A DNA stretch of 36,157 nt from Elusimicrobiota bacterium. GTDB lineage: Bacteria > Elusimicrobiota > Elusimicrobia > UBA1565 > UBA9628. Positions 16,001 through 24,007 of this stretch are shown piece after piece (the stretch's first letter is position 1; each line of letters opens with the position of its first letter). The stretch covers positions 1-36,157 of the forward strand of contig JAUYSH010000029.1 of assembly GCA_030696455.1 (NCBI GenBank), read 5' to 3'. The notes under the pieces are model-generated. The model did no database searches, was not told the origin of the DNA, and saw only the letters and a program-made list of their open reading frames with translations. The translations under genes and the position numbers were made by a program.

Positions 16001-18745
16001 GTGACAAAATCATCTCGTCATAATTGGGCTTTTATGACGTGCCTCATCGTCCTTCTCTGCGCCGGCGCGGCCCACGCGACCTCGGCCGAGGAATGCCTGG
16101 GCTGCCACAGCGACAAGGACATGTCGGTCGAGCGCAAGGGCTCCAAGATCTCCCTGTTCGTCGATGAACCCGTCTTCTCGAAATCCGTCCATGCGTCCAT
16201 GGGCTGCACGGGCTGCCACGAAGACGCCGAGAACCCCCCCCACCCCGAAGGTCTTAAGGAAGTCCGGTGCGCCAAGTGCCACGAGGCGCCCGCGGCGAAG
16301 TTCGCCGCCGGCATCCACGGCAAGGCGCTCAAAAAAGGCGAGAAGTACGCCCCGAAATGCCACTCCTGCCACGGCAAGCACGACATCCGCCGCAGCACGG
16401 ACCATAAATCCGCGACTTACAAGCTGAACATACCGGCCCTTTGCGGCACCTGCCACCGCGAGGGCGCGCCCGTCGCGCTGAACTACAACATCCATCAGAA
16501 GAACATCCTCGAGAACTACAAGGAGTCGATCCACGGCGAGGGTCTGTTCAAGAAAGGCCTCCTCGTCACGGCGACCTGCAACGACTGCCACAACTCTCAC
16601 GACATCCTGCCGCACACCGATCCCAAGTCCAGCATCAGCATGGGCAACGTGGCCGGGACCTGCGCCCGCTGCCATGCCTCGATCGAGGAGGTCCACAAGA
16701 AGATCATCCGCGGCGAGCTGTGGGAGAGCAAGCCCGGCGCCATCCCCGCCTGCACCGATTGCCACGCGCCGCACACCGCCAGGAAAGGCGCCCTGGTCAT
16801 CGGCATGGCCAACCAGGATTGCATGAAGTGCCACCAGTCCGGCCCGAAGCCGGTCAAGCTCGGGGTCTTCGCCTCGTCGGTCCACGGCAAGATCTCGTGC
16901 GTGAAGTGCCACTCCGATGTGAATCCGAAGCATAAGCGCCCTTGCGATACCGCCCAGCGCGTGGACTGCGCGTCCTGCCACGCCGAGCGGTCCACCGAGT
17001 ACGCCGAGAGCATCCACGGCCAGCTGTTCGCCAAGAAGGATGCCGAGGCGCCTTACTGCACCGACTGCCACGGCACGCACAACGTGCTTCCCCGGCACGA
17101 CGACCGCTCGCCGATCGCCCGCCGCAACATCCCCGGGCTCTGCGCTAATTGCCATCGCGACGGAGAGCAGGCCGCCAAGCGCTATAAGGGCGACCAGAAG
17201 GACATCGTGGGCAGCTACATGAAGAGCACCCACGGCAAGGGCGTGATGGAGTCGGGCCTCGTCTCCTCCGCGGTCTGCGTGGACTGCCACACCTCCCACC
17301 GCGAGCTGCCCGCTTCCGATGATCGCTCCTCGGTCAACAAGGCGAATCTCTCTCTGACCTGCGCCAAATGCCACAAGGGCATATACGAGAAATTCTCCAA
17401 GAGCATCCACAGTCCGTTCGTCAGCAAGACCCGCGAGAAGCTCCCGGTCTGCGCGGACTGCCACTCGGCCCACAAGATCGCCCGCGTCGAGAAGGACAAG
17501 TTCCAGCATGAGGTGCTCTTCCAGTGCGGCTCGTGCCACAAGGACGTTTCCGACACCTACTTCCTGACCTATCACGGCAAGGCCTTCCAGCTCGGCTCGA
17601 AGAAGTCGGCGAAGTGCTCCGACTGCCACGGGGCGCACGACATCCTCCCGACCAGCAACCCCGCCTCGCTGCTGAGCCGCGACAACGTGATCTCGACCTG
17701 CGCCAAGTGCCACCCCGGCGCGAACCGTCAGTTCACGGGCTATCTGACGCACGCCACGCACCATAACCGCTTCAAGTACCCGATCCTGTTCTTCACCTTC
17801 TGGAGCATGACCTTGCTCCTGATCGGCACGTTCGCCTTCTTCGGCGTGCACACTTTGCTGTGGCTGCCGCAGTCCTTCAAGCGTCTCAAGGAGAAGCGCG
17901 CGGAGGGCGTCCAGGACGAGCCCAAGCAGTTCGTGCGCTTCGGGCTTCAGGAGCGCCTGCTGCACCTGTCCGTCATCATCAGCTTCTTCGGCCTGGCCAT
18001 CACGGGCATGATGGTCAAGTTCGCCAACATGGCCTGGGCCTCCTTCCTCGCCGACCTCGTCGGAGGCGTGGCGGCGGCGGGCGCCATCCACCGGATCTGC
18101 GCCGTGATCACCTTCGGCTACTTCGCCGTGCACCTCTACGGCCTCTTCAAATACAAGAAGGAGAAGGGCCTCACCATCTTGGGGATGATCTTCAGCCCCG
18201 CCTCGCTGGTCCCGTCGATCGACGACTTCTGGGAGTTCGTCGCGACGATGAAGTGGTTCGTCGGCAAGGGCCCTCGGCCGCAGTACGGACGCTGGACCTA
18301 CTGGGAGAAGTTCGACTACTTCGCGGTGTTCTGGGGCGTGGCCATCATCGGCAGCACGGGCCTGATCCTCTGGTTCCCCGAGGCCTTCACCCGGGTGCTC
18401 CCCGGCTGGGTCATCAACGTGGCGACGATCATCCACAGCGACGAGGCCCTGCTCGCGGCGGGCTTCATCTTCACGATCCACTTCTTCAACACGCATCTGC
18501 GGCCGGACGCCTTCCCGATGGACCCGGTCATCTTCACGGGGTACACCTCGCTGTCGGAGCTCAAGCATGACCGCCCGCGGGAGTACGAGGAGCTGAAGGC
18601 CTCGGGCGAGCTCGAGAAGCGTATGACGACGCCGGTGTCCAAGCGTCACATGAAGCTGCTCCACGTGTTCGGGCTGACCTGCCTGACCGTCGGGATCACC
18701 CTCGTGATCCTGATCATCTACTCGATGCTCTTCGGCTACCACTAA
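16001..18745 (+). CDS. 19-haem cytochrome c fused to a membrane b-type cytochrome (CbcL-like)
   Basis: A 914-residue fusion. After a signal peptide come 19 CXXCH motifs within about 580 residues, then a membrane domain (about 585-914) of the HydC/FdnI b-type cytochrome kind with conserved histidines on helices (LQERLLHLSV, HRICAVITFGYFAVH, IIHSDEALLAAGF, FTIHFFNTH). The haem region is built from three N-terminal haems plus eight repeated di-haem modules of the form HG...CXXCHxxHD...CXXCH. Geobacter CbcL has the same design with fewer haems and oxidises menaquinol for metal respiration. I use the GTG at 16001 because it gives a basic n-region (MTKSSRHNW). An in-frame ATG at 16034 preceded by CATAAT (16019-16024) is a real alternative. 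A terminator follows. Confidence 0.88.
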   Translation: MTKSSRHNWAFMTCLIVLLCAGAAHATSAEECLGCHSDKDMSVERKGSKISLFVDEPVFSKSVHASMGCTGCHEDAENPPHPEGLKEVRCAKCHEAPAAKFAAGIHGKALKKGEKYAPKCHSCHGKHDIRRSTDHKSATYKLNIPALCGTCHREGAPVALNYNIHQKNILENYKESIHGEGLFKKGLLVTATCNDCHNSHDILPHTDPKSSISMGNVAGTCARCHASIEEVHKKIIRGELWESKPGAIPACTDCHAPHTARKGALVIGMANQDCMKCHQSGPKPVKLGVFASSVHGKISCVKCHSDVNPKHKRPCDTAQRVDCASCHAERSTEYAESIHGQLFAKKDAEAPYCTDCHGTHNVLPRHDDRSPIARRNIPGLCANCHRDGEQAAKRYKGDQKDIVGSYMKSTHGKGVMESGLVSSAVCVDCHTSHRELPASDDRSSVNKANLSLTCAKCHKGIYEKFSKSIHSPFVSKTREKLPVCADCHSAHKIARVEKDKFQHEVLFQCGSCHKDVSDTYFLTYHGKAFQLGSKKSAKCSDCHGAHDILPTSNPASLLSRDNVISTCAKCHPGANRQFTGYLTHATHHNRFKYPILFFTFWSMTLLLIGTFAFFGVHTLLWLPQSFKRLKEKRAEGVQDEPKQFVRFGLQERLLHLSVIISFFGLAITGMMVKFANMAWASFLADLVGGVAAAGAIHRICAVITFGYFAVHLYGLFKYKKEKGLTILGMIFSPASLVPSIDDFWEFVATMKWFVGKGPRPQYGRWTYWEKFDYFAVFWGVAIIGSTGLILWFPEAFTRVLPGWVINVATIIHSDEALLAAGFIFTIHFFNTHLRPDAFPMDPVIFTGYTSLSELKHDRPREYEELKASGELEKRMTTPVSKRHMKLLHVFGLTCLTVGITLVILIIYSMLFGYH

Positions 18746-18759
18746 GGCGCCAGTCGAGA

Positions 18760-18777
18760 ACTGTTTCCGGAAACAGT
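18760..18777. promoter_or_regulatory. 18-bp perfect palindrome, CTGT-N8-ACAG type
   Basis: ACTGTTTCCGGAAACAGT lies between the stop of the 19-haem gene and its terminator. It has the CTGT-N8-ACAG form of the enterobacterial LexA box and the same ACT...AGT frame as the palindromes at 18846 and 31457. It could also be just an mRNA 3' hairpin. Confidence 0.35.
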
Positions 18778-18781
18778 CGAA

Positions 18782-18811
18782 GCCCTCCAGAAATGGAGGG
18801 CTTTTCTTTTT
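18782..18811 (+). terminator. Rho-independent terminator of the 19-haem cytochrome gene
   Basis: A 7-bp stem GCCCTCC/GGAGGGC around an AGAAAT loop, followed directly by TTTTCTTTTT, 36 bp past the stop codon. Confidence 0.9.
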
Positions 18812-18845
18812 GCGGCGTCGGAGTTATCCCCGCTCTCACAGCCTG

Positions 18846-18863
18846 ACTGTCGTCAACGACAGT
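18846..18863. promoter_or_regulatory. 18-bp perfect inverted repeat, LexA-box-like
   Basis: ACTGTCGTCAACGACAGT: 8-bp arms around a CA centre. It contains CTGT-N8-ACAG and on the minus strand reads ...TTGACG..., similar to the TTGAGG-centred palindrome at 31457. A 7-bp hairpin follows immediately. No adjacent gene start is evident. Confidence 0.4.
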
Positions 18864-19021
18864 TGAACGGCTGGCATGCAGCCGTAATGCGGGGTAAAAA
18901 TGCACGGGCTACCTTTACGAGTATCCGGCGAGTCGATCGTTTTTGAACCGAAGTTCGCCGCTCGAGGAACGCTCGCGATAGCGCGCCCGCTCATGTCCGC
19001 GGACATATCTACGGCGCTCAG

Positions 19022-19085
19022 GCAGTGGGTTCCTCCTGCGGCGAGAATGCAGCCGCCGGCCGCTGAGGAACCCGCCCGTCACTGC
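19022..19085. other. Bulged hairpin, candidate structured RNA
   Basis: Outer stem GCAGTG (19022-19027) with CACTGC (19080-19085), inner stem GGTTCCTC (19028-19035) with GAGGAACC (19065-19072), a one-sided 7-base bulge (19073-19079) and a GC-rich 29-base apical part that can fold further (GCGGC with GCCGC). Fourteen base pairs with an asymmetric bulge resemble folded RNA more than a protein operator. No family match is recognised and the strand is unknown. Confidence 0.35.
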
Positions 19086-19119
19086 TGATAATCACTATAC
19101 CCGGGAAGAGTGATTATCA
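19086..19119. repeat. 11-bp inverted repeat with 12-bp spacer
   Basis: TGATAATCACT (19086-19096) and its exact complement AGTGATTATCA (19109-19119) flank ATACCCGGGAAG. It directly abuts the bulged hairpin. It is AT-rich in a GC-rich genome, which fits an operator or a hairpin in a transcript. Confidence 0.45.
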
Positions 19120-19256
19120 ATAGTAAGTCGGAGCTCACCAATGATGGAGGGTCGATCTTTCGTCCGGAGGTTAGTGGGCGGCCATCCAATCACGAGGGCC
19201 ACTTGGCCTGAGAAGGTGGCCAAAGCATGGTTGATATGAAAGTCCCCTGGATGGCA

Positions 19257-19288
19257 CGCGGGAGAATCCATTTCAGGATTCCCCCGCG
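19257..19288 (-). terminator. Hairpin after the NapC-like gene, possible terminator without U-tract
   Basis: A 12-bp stem with one mismatch (CGCGGG-A-GAATCC with GGATTC-C-CCCGCG) and an ATTTCA loop, about 20 bp past the stop of the minus-strand multihaem gene. There is no T-run after it on the minus strand, so intrinsic termination is not certain. Confidence 0.4.
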
Positions 19289-19306
19289 CTGTCCCGTTCG
19301 GCGGCG

Positions 19307-20995
19307 TTAAGGGGCGTGGCAGCCGGCGCAGACCTTCTCGATGCCCTTCTTCAGCGGCGCCTTGCGGTGGGCGCCGAGCTCGTGGCACTTGGCGCAGCCC
19401 ATCAGGTCGGCGTGCATCGAGTGAGGCATCGACTTCTTCTTGTAGGTGACGGTCTCCTTGGGCACCTTGACGCCGGCCTTGTCGTGGCACAGCGTCGCGC
19501 AGTAGGCCCCGGAGAGCAGCGGCTGCTCGGAGAGATCGGCGACCTTGATCCCGGCCGCCGCGGCGGCGGAGTCGAGGCCCTCATCGACGCGACGCAGCGC
19601 GACCGAGGCGAGGTAGACGTTATGCTCGGCGCGCTCCTTGCCGACGAATCGGAGGATCTTCTGCGCCTGGGCCAAGGAGGCCTTGGGCTTCGCGCGGCCG
19701 GCCTCGGGCATGGCGGCGACGGCCTTGGCCGTCTCCTCGGCCTTGGCCTTGAGCGCGGTCTCGGTCTTGAGCACCTCTTCGCGCACCGAGCCCCACATGC
19801 CCTCGAACTTGGGGCCGTGGCAGCGCACGCAGGCCTGGTCTCCGGCGACGTAGGTCACCTCGGCGCGTCCATCGGCGCTGAGCTGCCCGGAGTCCTGCTG
19901 GTAGTGGCAGCCGGAGCAATCGACCCGGGCCAGGAACATCGGGCTCGGGATCTCGGGCAGGCCGAGCGCCTTGACCCGTCCGGAGTAGAACTCGATCTCG
20001 CCGGCGTGCTTGTCCTTGTGGCACAGGCCGCACTCGAAGGTCGGGCTCGGCTGATGGTCCGAGATGGCCTGCGGCCCCTTCGCCTCCGCCGCTTTCACGG
20101 CCGCGTCGGGGACGGCCTCGCCCTTGATGGGCGGCAGGCGCCCGCCGGTGTCGGCGAACCCGTGGCGGATCTCCTGGTGGCAGTGGATGCAGGCGATGTT
20201 CTTATTGGTGACGTGCTTTTCGTGCAGCTCCGGGACGTTGTCGTACACCTTCAGCGCCTCGGGGGTGTTGTGGCAGGTGATGCAGCGGTCCTTGGGCGCG
20301 ACGCCCTCTCCGCGCACCACATCGCGGTGGCAGCTCTGGCAGGAGACGCCGCGGTTGACGAACTCCGCGTGGCGATAGGTGGCCCCCCCGACGTTGAATT
20401 CTTTCTTTGGGACCTCGTGGCAGCCGGTGCAGCCGCCGAGCGGCTTGAGGTCGCGGCCGACGCCTTGGCCCTTGAAGTGGCACAGGTAGCAGGCGTCGTA
20501 GGTGACCTCGATGTGGCTGCCCACCATGACCTGCGAGTGGCAGGAGACGCAGCGCAGCTGGCGGCCGCGGCGGACCTCGTTGAGATGCGGCCGGTGATCG
20601 AACTGGATGCCGGTCTTGGCGGTGACGCGGCCCTCGAGCAGGCGCGTGGAGTGGCAGCCGGAGCGCAGGCAGGAGGCGTCCTCGACCTCGGCGAAGGGCT
20701 TGGAGGAGTAGGTGCGGGTGACGTACTTGGCGACCTGGGACATGGCCTGGAACTTCTTCCAGAGCAAGGTCTTGTTGTCGGCCGGCGGGTAATGGCATTC
20801 CACGCAGGCGACCTCGCTGTGCTTGGAGTCCTTCCATGCCTTGTAGTACGGAGCCATGATGTGGCACGAGTTGCAGAAGGTGGGGCTTTCCGAGTACTTC
20901 ACCGAACCGACGGTGGCCGCGAGGAAGATCACGACGACGCCGGCCGCGAGCATCGGAACGGTCACGGTCCAGCGGCCCACCTTGAAGGATCTCAT
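19307..20995 (-). CDS. NapC/NirT-like multihaem cytochrome c (13 CXXCH plus two atypical motifs)
   Basis: A 562-residue protein with an uncleaved-type N-terminal anchor (MLAAGVVVIFLAATVGSVKY) followed closely by FCNSCH, the pattern of the NapC/NirT quinol-oxidising family. It continues far beyond the usual size of about 200 residues. There are 13 CXXCH motifs; two further sites have longer spacing, CLRSGCH at residues 109-115 (CX4CH) and CATLCH at about 499-504 (CX3CH). An Ala/Lys-rich helical stretch without haems lies near residues 405-470. It probably passes electrons from the membrane quinol pool to soluble cytochromes. It starts 6 bp after the 13-haem fusion gene and is surely co-transcribed with it. 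Confidence 0.85.
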   Translation of the reverse strand: MRSFKVGRWTVTVPMLAAGVVVIFLAATVGSVKYSESPTFCNSCHIMAPYYKAWKDSKHSEVACVECHYPPADNKTLLWKKFQAMSQVAKYVTRTYSSKPFAEVEDASCLRSGCHSTRLLEGRVTAKTGIQFDHRPHLNEVRRGRQLRCVSCHSQVMVGSHIEVTYDACYLCHFKGQGVGRDLKPLGGCTGCHEVPKKEFNVGGATYRHAEFVNRGVSCQSCHRDVVRGEGVAPKDRCITCHNTPEALKVYDNVPELHEKHVTNKNIACIHCHQEIRHGFADTGGRLPPIKGEAVPDAAVKAAEAKGPQAISDHQPSPTFECGLCHKDKHAGEIEFYSGRVKALGLPEIPSPMFLARVDCSGCHYQQDSGQLSADGRAEVTYVAGDQACVRCHGPKFEGMWGSVREEVLKTETALKAKAEETAKAVAAMPEAGRAKPKASLAQAQKILRFVGKERAEHNVYLASVALRRVDEGLDSAAAAAGIKVADLSEQPLLSGAYCATLCHDKAGVKVPKETVTYKKKSMPHSMHADLMGCAKCHELGAHRKAPLKKGIEKVCAGCHAP

Positions 20996-21001
20996 GTCGT
21001 T

Positions 21002-23044
21002 TTAATGCTCCTTGTCGTCGTGCTTGCCGTCTTCGTGAAGATAGGTCTCACCGGTGAGCCAGGCCCAGTTGAGCGGATACACATCGGGATCGAGCGCGAC
21101 CCAGTAGCCGTGCCAGATGAGGATCGCGAGGCAGGCGAGGACCGCCTCGAGGTAATGCACGACGCGCGCGACCTCGATGGCCCACAGAGGGAGGTAGGCC
21201 ATGGCCATGTTGTGCATGAGCAGCAGGGCGCCCGTGACCGTCATGACCAGGGAGCCCCAGATGAGCGCCCAGTACTCGAACTTCTCGGCGTAGGAGAACT
21301 GCGCGAGGACGGGCTTCTTGGGGGAGACGCCCGCGTTGTAGGCGAGGACCTTCAGCGGGTCGAACAGGTCGCGCTTGGCCGGCAGCATGGCGAACAGGCG
21401 CCTGCGGCCCATCGCGGTGGCGAGGTAGGCCATGTGCGCCCCGCCGACGACCATGAACAGGGCGGCGGCCGAACGGTGAGCGTAGCGCCGCGCGGTCTCC
21501 CCTCCGAGCGCCGTGAAGGGCCAGGCCCACCACGCGTCGGGGTAGTGCAGGGCGAAGCCGCTGTAGGCCAGCAGGAGGAAGGCGGCCGCGTTGACGGCGT
21601 GCTGCCAGCGCTCGTTGACGGACAGCGGGACCTCGTCCTCCCGGTGGCGGCGGGCGCGGGGCGAGCGCATCTTGCGCCACAGGTCGAGGAGGTTGTGCAG
21701 GACCATCCCGAGCACGGTGAGCGGGATGGTGATCCTGTAGAACAGCGCCGCCCAGCCCGCCAGATCGCTGCCGCCGCCGGTGTCGGAGAGCGCCTGATGG
21801 ATCTTCGTGCCGCCCGCCCAGCGGGCGCCGGCGCCGGGGTGGCATTGGCCGCAGGTTTGCGCGAGGTTGGCCGGATTGGTCCTCGAGGTCGTGAACGTCG
21901 AGGGCTGGACATCGTGCCAGCCGTGGCATGAAACGCAATCCGCGACCTTGGCATCGCCGGATTTCCCGGCCATGCCGTGGAACGAGGAGAGGAAGCTCCC
22001 GACCCGGTCGGCCGGCACGCCCCGGCCGATGACCCGGGCCGACTGGTGGCACTCGACGCAATCGTTCGAGCGCTGGCCGCGAGCGACGCGGCTGCCCTGC
22101 GTCTCATGGCCGCGGATGTCGTGCTCGCCGTGGCAGTCGATGCAGGTCGGCGCGGAGCGCACGCCGCGCGCCGAGGCGTGCCCGTGGATGCTCTCCGAGA
22201 ACTGTTTCGCCTCGACGCCGTGGCACTGCCCGCAGGTCTTGACGATGTTGCCGATCGCGATGCGCGAGGCGGGGTCGCTCGGCGGCCGGATGTCGTGGGA
22301 GCCGTGGCAGCTGGCGCAATCCGCGGCGTGCGCGCCGGTCTTCGAGGGCTTGGCGTGGGTCGAATTCATGTACGCCTTGTACATGTCCTTGGTGCTCAGG
22401 CCGTGGCGGCGCGAGAGCTCCGGGTCGCTGTGGCATTTCGCGCAGGTCTCGGGCAGGTTCTGCGGGGAGACGCTCGACAGCGGATCGGCCACCTTCCGGA
22501 TGGAGTGGCCGCCGCCGTGGCAGGACAGGCAGATCGCGGCGTCTGGATCGCCCAGCTTGTTGGCCTTTCCGTGGACGCTCCCCTTGTACTCGGCGACCTC
22601 TTTCTTGTGGCACTTCGCGCACAGCGAGAGGCCGAGCTTCGCGGGGCTTTGGGTCGTATGGCTGCCGTGGCAGGACGTGCAGGCGTTGGCCGTCCCGTTC
22701 TTGCGCGCGCCGAACACCCCGGCGTGCACGCCGCTCGAGATCGCTTTTTGGGCGTCATAATGGCATGACGCGCAGTCGACCTTGGCGACCTTCGCGGGGT
22801 GCGGGTACTCCTTGATGTCGGAGTGGCAGCCCACGCACGCCGACGGCGCGTGGCGGGAGGCGGCGAAGCCCGCGGCGTCGACGACGGGGCCGCCGGCGTC
22901 CGCGCTGCCGTGGCAGGCCAGACAGTTCTCGGCGTCGGGCGCCGCTTCGGCCGCCACGGCGCGCCCCGACAGGAGGAGCGCCGTCGCAAGAATGGCCGTC
23001 CGGGCTGTCACAATTCTTATATTGGGCGGCATCATGGTGGACAT
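21002..23044 (-). CDS. 13-haem cytochrome c fused to a membrane b-type cytochrome (CbcL-like paralogue)
   Basis: A 680-residue relative of the 19-haem fusion across the intergenic region. After a signal peptide (ILATALLLSGRAVAAEA) it has 13 CXXCH motifs: three N-terminal haems plus five di-haem modules of the HG/HA...CXXCHGxHD...CXXCH type. The membrane domain (about 424-680) carries helix histidines (ERWQHAVNAAAF, YAHRSAAALFMVVGGAHMAY, VVHYLEAVLACLAILIWHGYW) able to bind two b haems. It should take electrons from menaquinol and pass them into its periplasmic haem chain. Starts at 23044, 23035 and 23032 are all ATG in frame; none has a strong ribosome-binding site, and I keep the longest. The NapC-like gene follows after 6 bp. 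Confidence 0.87.
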   Translation of the reverse strand: MSTMMPPNIRIVTARTAILATALLLSGRAVAAEAAPDAENCLACHGSADAGGPVVDAAGFAASRHAPSACVGCHSDIKEYPHPAKVAKVDCASCHYDAQKAISSGVHAGVFGARKNGTANACTSCHGSHTTQSPAKLGLSLCAKCHKKEVAEYKGSVHGKANKLGDPDAAICLSCHGGGHSIRKVADPLSSVSPQNLPETCAKCHSDPELSRRHGLSTKDMYKAYMNSTHAKPSKTGAHAADCASCHGSHDIRPPSDPASRIAIGNIVKTCGQCHGVEAKQFSESIHGHASARGVRSAPTCIDCHGEHDIRGHETQGSRVARGQRSNDCVECHQSARVIGRGVPADRVGSFLSSFHGMAGKSGDAKVADCVSCHGWHDVQPSTFTTSRTNPANLAQTCGQCHPGAGARWAGGTKIHQALSDTGGGSDLAGWAALFYRITIPLTVLGMVLHNLLDLWRKMRSPRARRHREDEVPLSVNERWQHAVNAAAFLLLAYSGFALHYPDAWWAWPFTALGGETARRYAHRSAAALFMVVGGAHMAYLATAMGRRRLFAMLPAKRDLFDPLKVLAYNAGVSPKKPVLAQFSYAEKFEYWALIWGSLVMTVTGALLLMHNMAMAYLPLWAIEVARVVHYLEAVLACLAILIWHGYWVALDPDVYPLNWAWLTGETYLHEDGKHDDKEH

Positions 23045-23078
23045 CGATAAAGCAACGAACTTGCCAACTCGCCAGGGT

Positions 23079-23115
23079 AAAAAAAATGCGGGCGCCGGAT
23101 CGCTCCGGCGCCCGC
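23079..23115 (-). terminator. Rho-independent terminator of the triheme cytochrome gene
   Basis: A perfect 12-bp stem (GCGGGCGCCGGA 23088-23099 with TCCGGCGCCCGC 23104-23115) followed on the minus strand by an uninterrupted run of eight T (A-run at 23079-23086). It separates the abundant-type small cytochrome from the two large genes downstream. Confidence 0.92.
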
Positions 23116-23139
23116 GCGACGAACGGACTTAAGGACTGA

Positions 23140-23538
23140 CTATTTCTTTTCCTTCTTGTGGCACTTCACGCACGCGCCCTTGGCGGCGAAGATGACCTTG
23201 TCGCCATGCTTCTTCTTCCCATCGTGGCACGCGCCGCACGTCTTGCCGGCGTACATGTCGGCCATCTTGAGCTCGGTCTTTTTCTGGGCGAACAACGGCT
23301 CCTTGCCGCCGTGGCAGGAGTCGCAGTCCCCGACAAGGTCGGCGTGGACCTTATGCTGAAAGTTCACCGGCCCCAGCTTGGCCTTGTCGTAGTTGATGAA
23401 TTCCGGCGCTTCCTTGGCGTCGCCCGCGGCTTCCGCCTTCGCCGGCGCCTTCTTCTCTTTCGCGCCCTCGGCCTGGGCCGAGCCCGCGAAGACGAACAAC
23501 ACGCCGCCGATGACGAACAACGACCAGAGTTTCCGCAT
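23140..23538 (-). CDS. Periplasmic triheme cytochrome c7-type protein
   Basis: A 132-residue secreted cytochrome with a signal peptide (cleavage after about residue 23, GSAQA), a Lys/Ala-rich spacer and three CXXCH motifs at 72-76 (CDSCH), 101-105 (CGACH) and 123-127 (CVKCH). His62 and His65 in FQHKVH and His111 are available as distal ligands, giving three bis-His haems as in the Geobacter PpcA family. The role is a soluble electron shuttle across the periplasm, probably accepting from the inner-membrane fusions next door. A GGGGGA ribosome-binding site precedes the ATG. It is monocistronic, having its own strong terminator. Confidence 0.87.
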   Translation of the reverse strand: MRKLWSLFVIGGVLFVFAGSAQAEGAKEKKAPAKAEAAGDAKEAPEFINYDKAKLGPVNFQHKVHADLVGDCDSCHGGKEPLFAQKKTELKMADMYAGKTCGACHDGKKKHGDKVIFAAKGACVKCHKKEKK

Positions 23539-23629
23539 GTCCTGTATCCCCCTTATTTAACGTCAAACTCGTTCCCTGCAACGAATATGCCTAAAAAATC
23601 AGTTTTTCGCCAGTGCCCTCCGCCGAGGC

Positions 23630-24007
23630 ATGAACGTTGCGATGGGTGCGGCCATGATCATGGCCTTCGCCTCCCTGTTCTGCGTCATCCTGGCGGCGCA
23701 TTTTCTGCGCATGGGCGCGATGACGGGTGTCGTGGTCTGCCTGGCTCTCCCGATCGTCGCGGTCCTCACCCGGGCCCGCTGGGCGCTGCGAGCCCTGCAG
23801 GCCGTGCTCCTTTTAGGAAGCGTCAGCTGGATCGTCACGGCCTGGCACATCGGCGCGGCCCGGCAAGCCGCCGGCGAACCGTGGCTCCGGATGGCCGTCA
23901 TCCTTGGGACCGTGGCCGCCCTGTCGGCCCTGGCCGCGGGATTGCTGTCGCGGCGCTCCGTGCTCGCACGGTTTCCCGCCGCTCCTGTAGCCCCCACGGA
24001 CGCCTGA
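23630..24007 (+). CDS. Small unrecognised membrane protein upstream of resB
   Basis: A 125-residue protein with four predicted hydrophobic helices (near residues 5-25, 30-47, 53-73 and 86-104) and a short Pro/Ala tail. It has no motif I recognise and no haem-binding CXXCH. Its position just upstream of resB and ccsA on the same strand, with a 41-bp gap, suggests a part in cytochrome maturation or simply co-transcription. The ATG at 23630 has only a weak GAGG upstream; ATG at 23642 is an alternative. Confidence 0.6.
   Translation: MNVAMGAAMIMAFASLFCVILAAHFLRMGAMTGVVVCLALPIVAVLTRARWALRALQAVLLLGSVSWIVTAWHIGAARQAAGEPWLRMAVILGTVAALSALAAGLLSRRSVLARFPAAPVAPTDA

Larger units (their letters stand above)
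18812..19306. other. Non-coding, highly structured convergent intergenic region
   Basis: No convincing gene lies between the two converging cytochrome genes. The stretch holds a run of inverted repeats listed separately (18846, 19022, 19086, 19257) and smaller ones: ACGGCTG/CAGCCGT (18867-18885) and the palindrome ATGTCCGCGGACAT (18993-19006). The local GC is lower than in neighbouring genes. The density of structure suggests an RNA gene or regulatory region rather than simple spacer, but no known RNA family is recognised. Confidence 0.45.

Noticed and set aside
16019-16036. CATAAT followed by ATG at 16034 as a leaderless start of the 19-haem gene
   Set aside because: Not fully excluded, but starting at 16034 removes the positively charged part of the signal peptide, and no -35 accompanies the CATAAT. 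The GTG at 16001 gives a normal signal peptide.
18900-19088. 62-codon open frame beginning ATGCACGGG in the convergent intergenic region
   Set aside because: It has no ribosome-binding site and no recognisable domain. It runs through the palindrome at 18993 and most of the bulged hairpin at 19022-19085. It is more likely chance reading of structured non-coding DNA.
18782-19288. CRISPR-like or transposon-end repeats
   Set aside because: The inverted repeats all differ from each other in sequence and spacing, there are no direct repeats with unique spacers, no target-site duplications and no transposase fragment.
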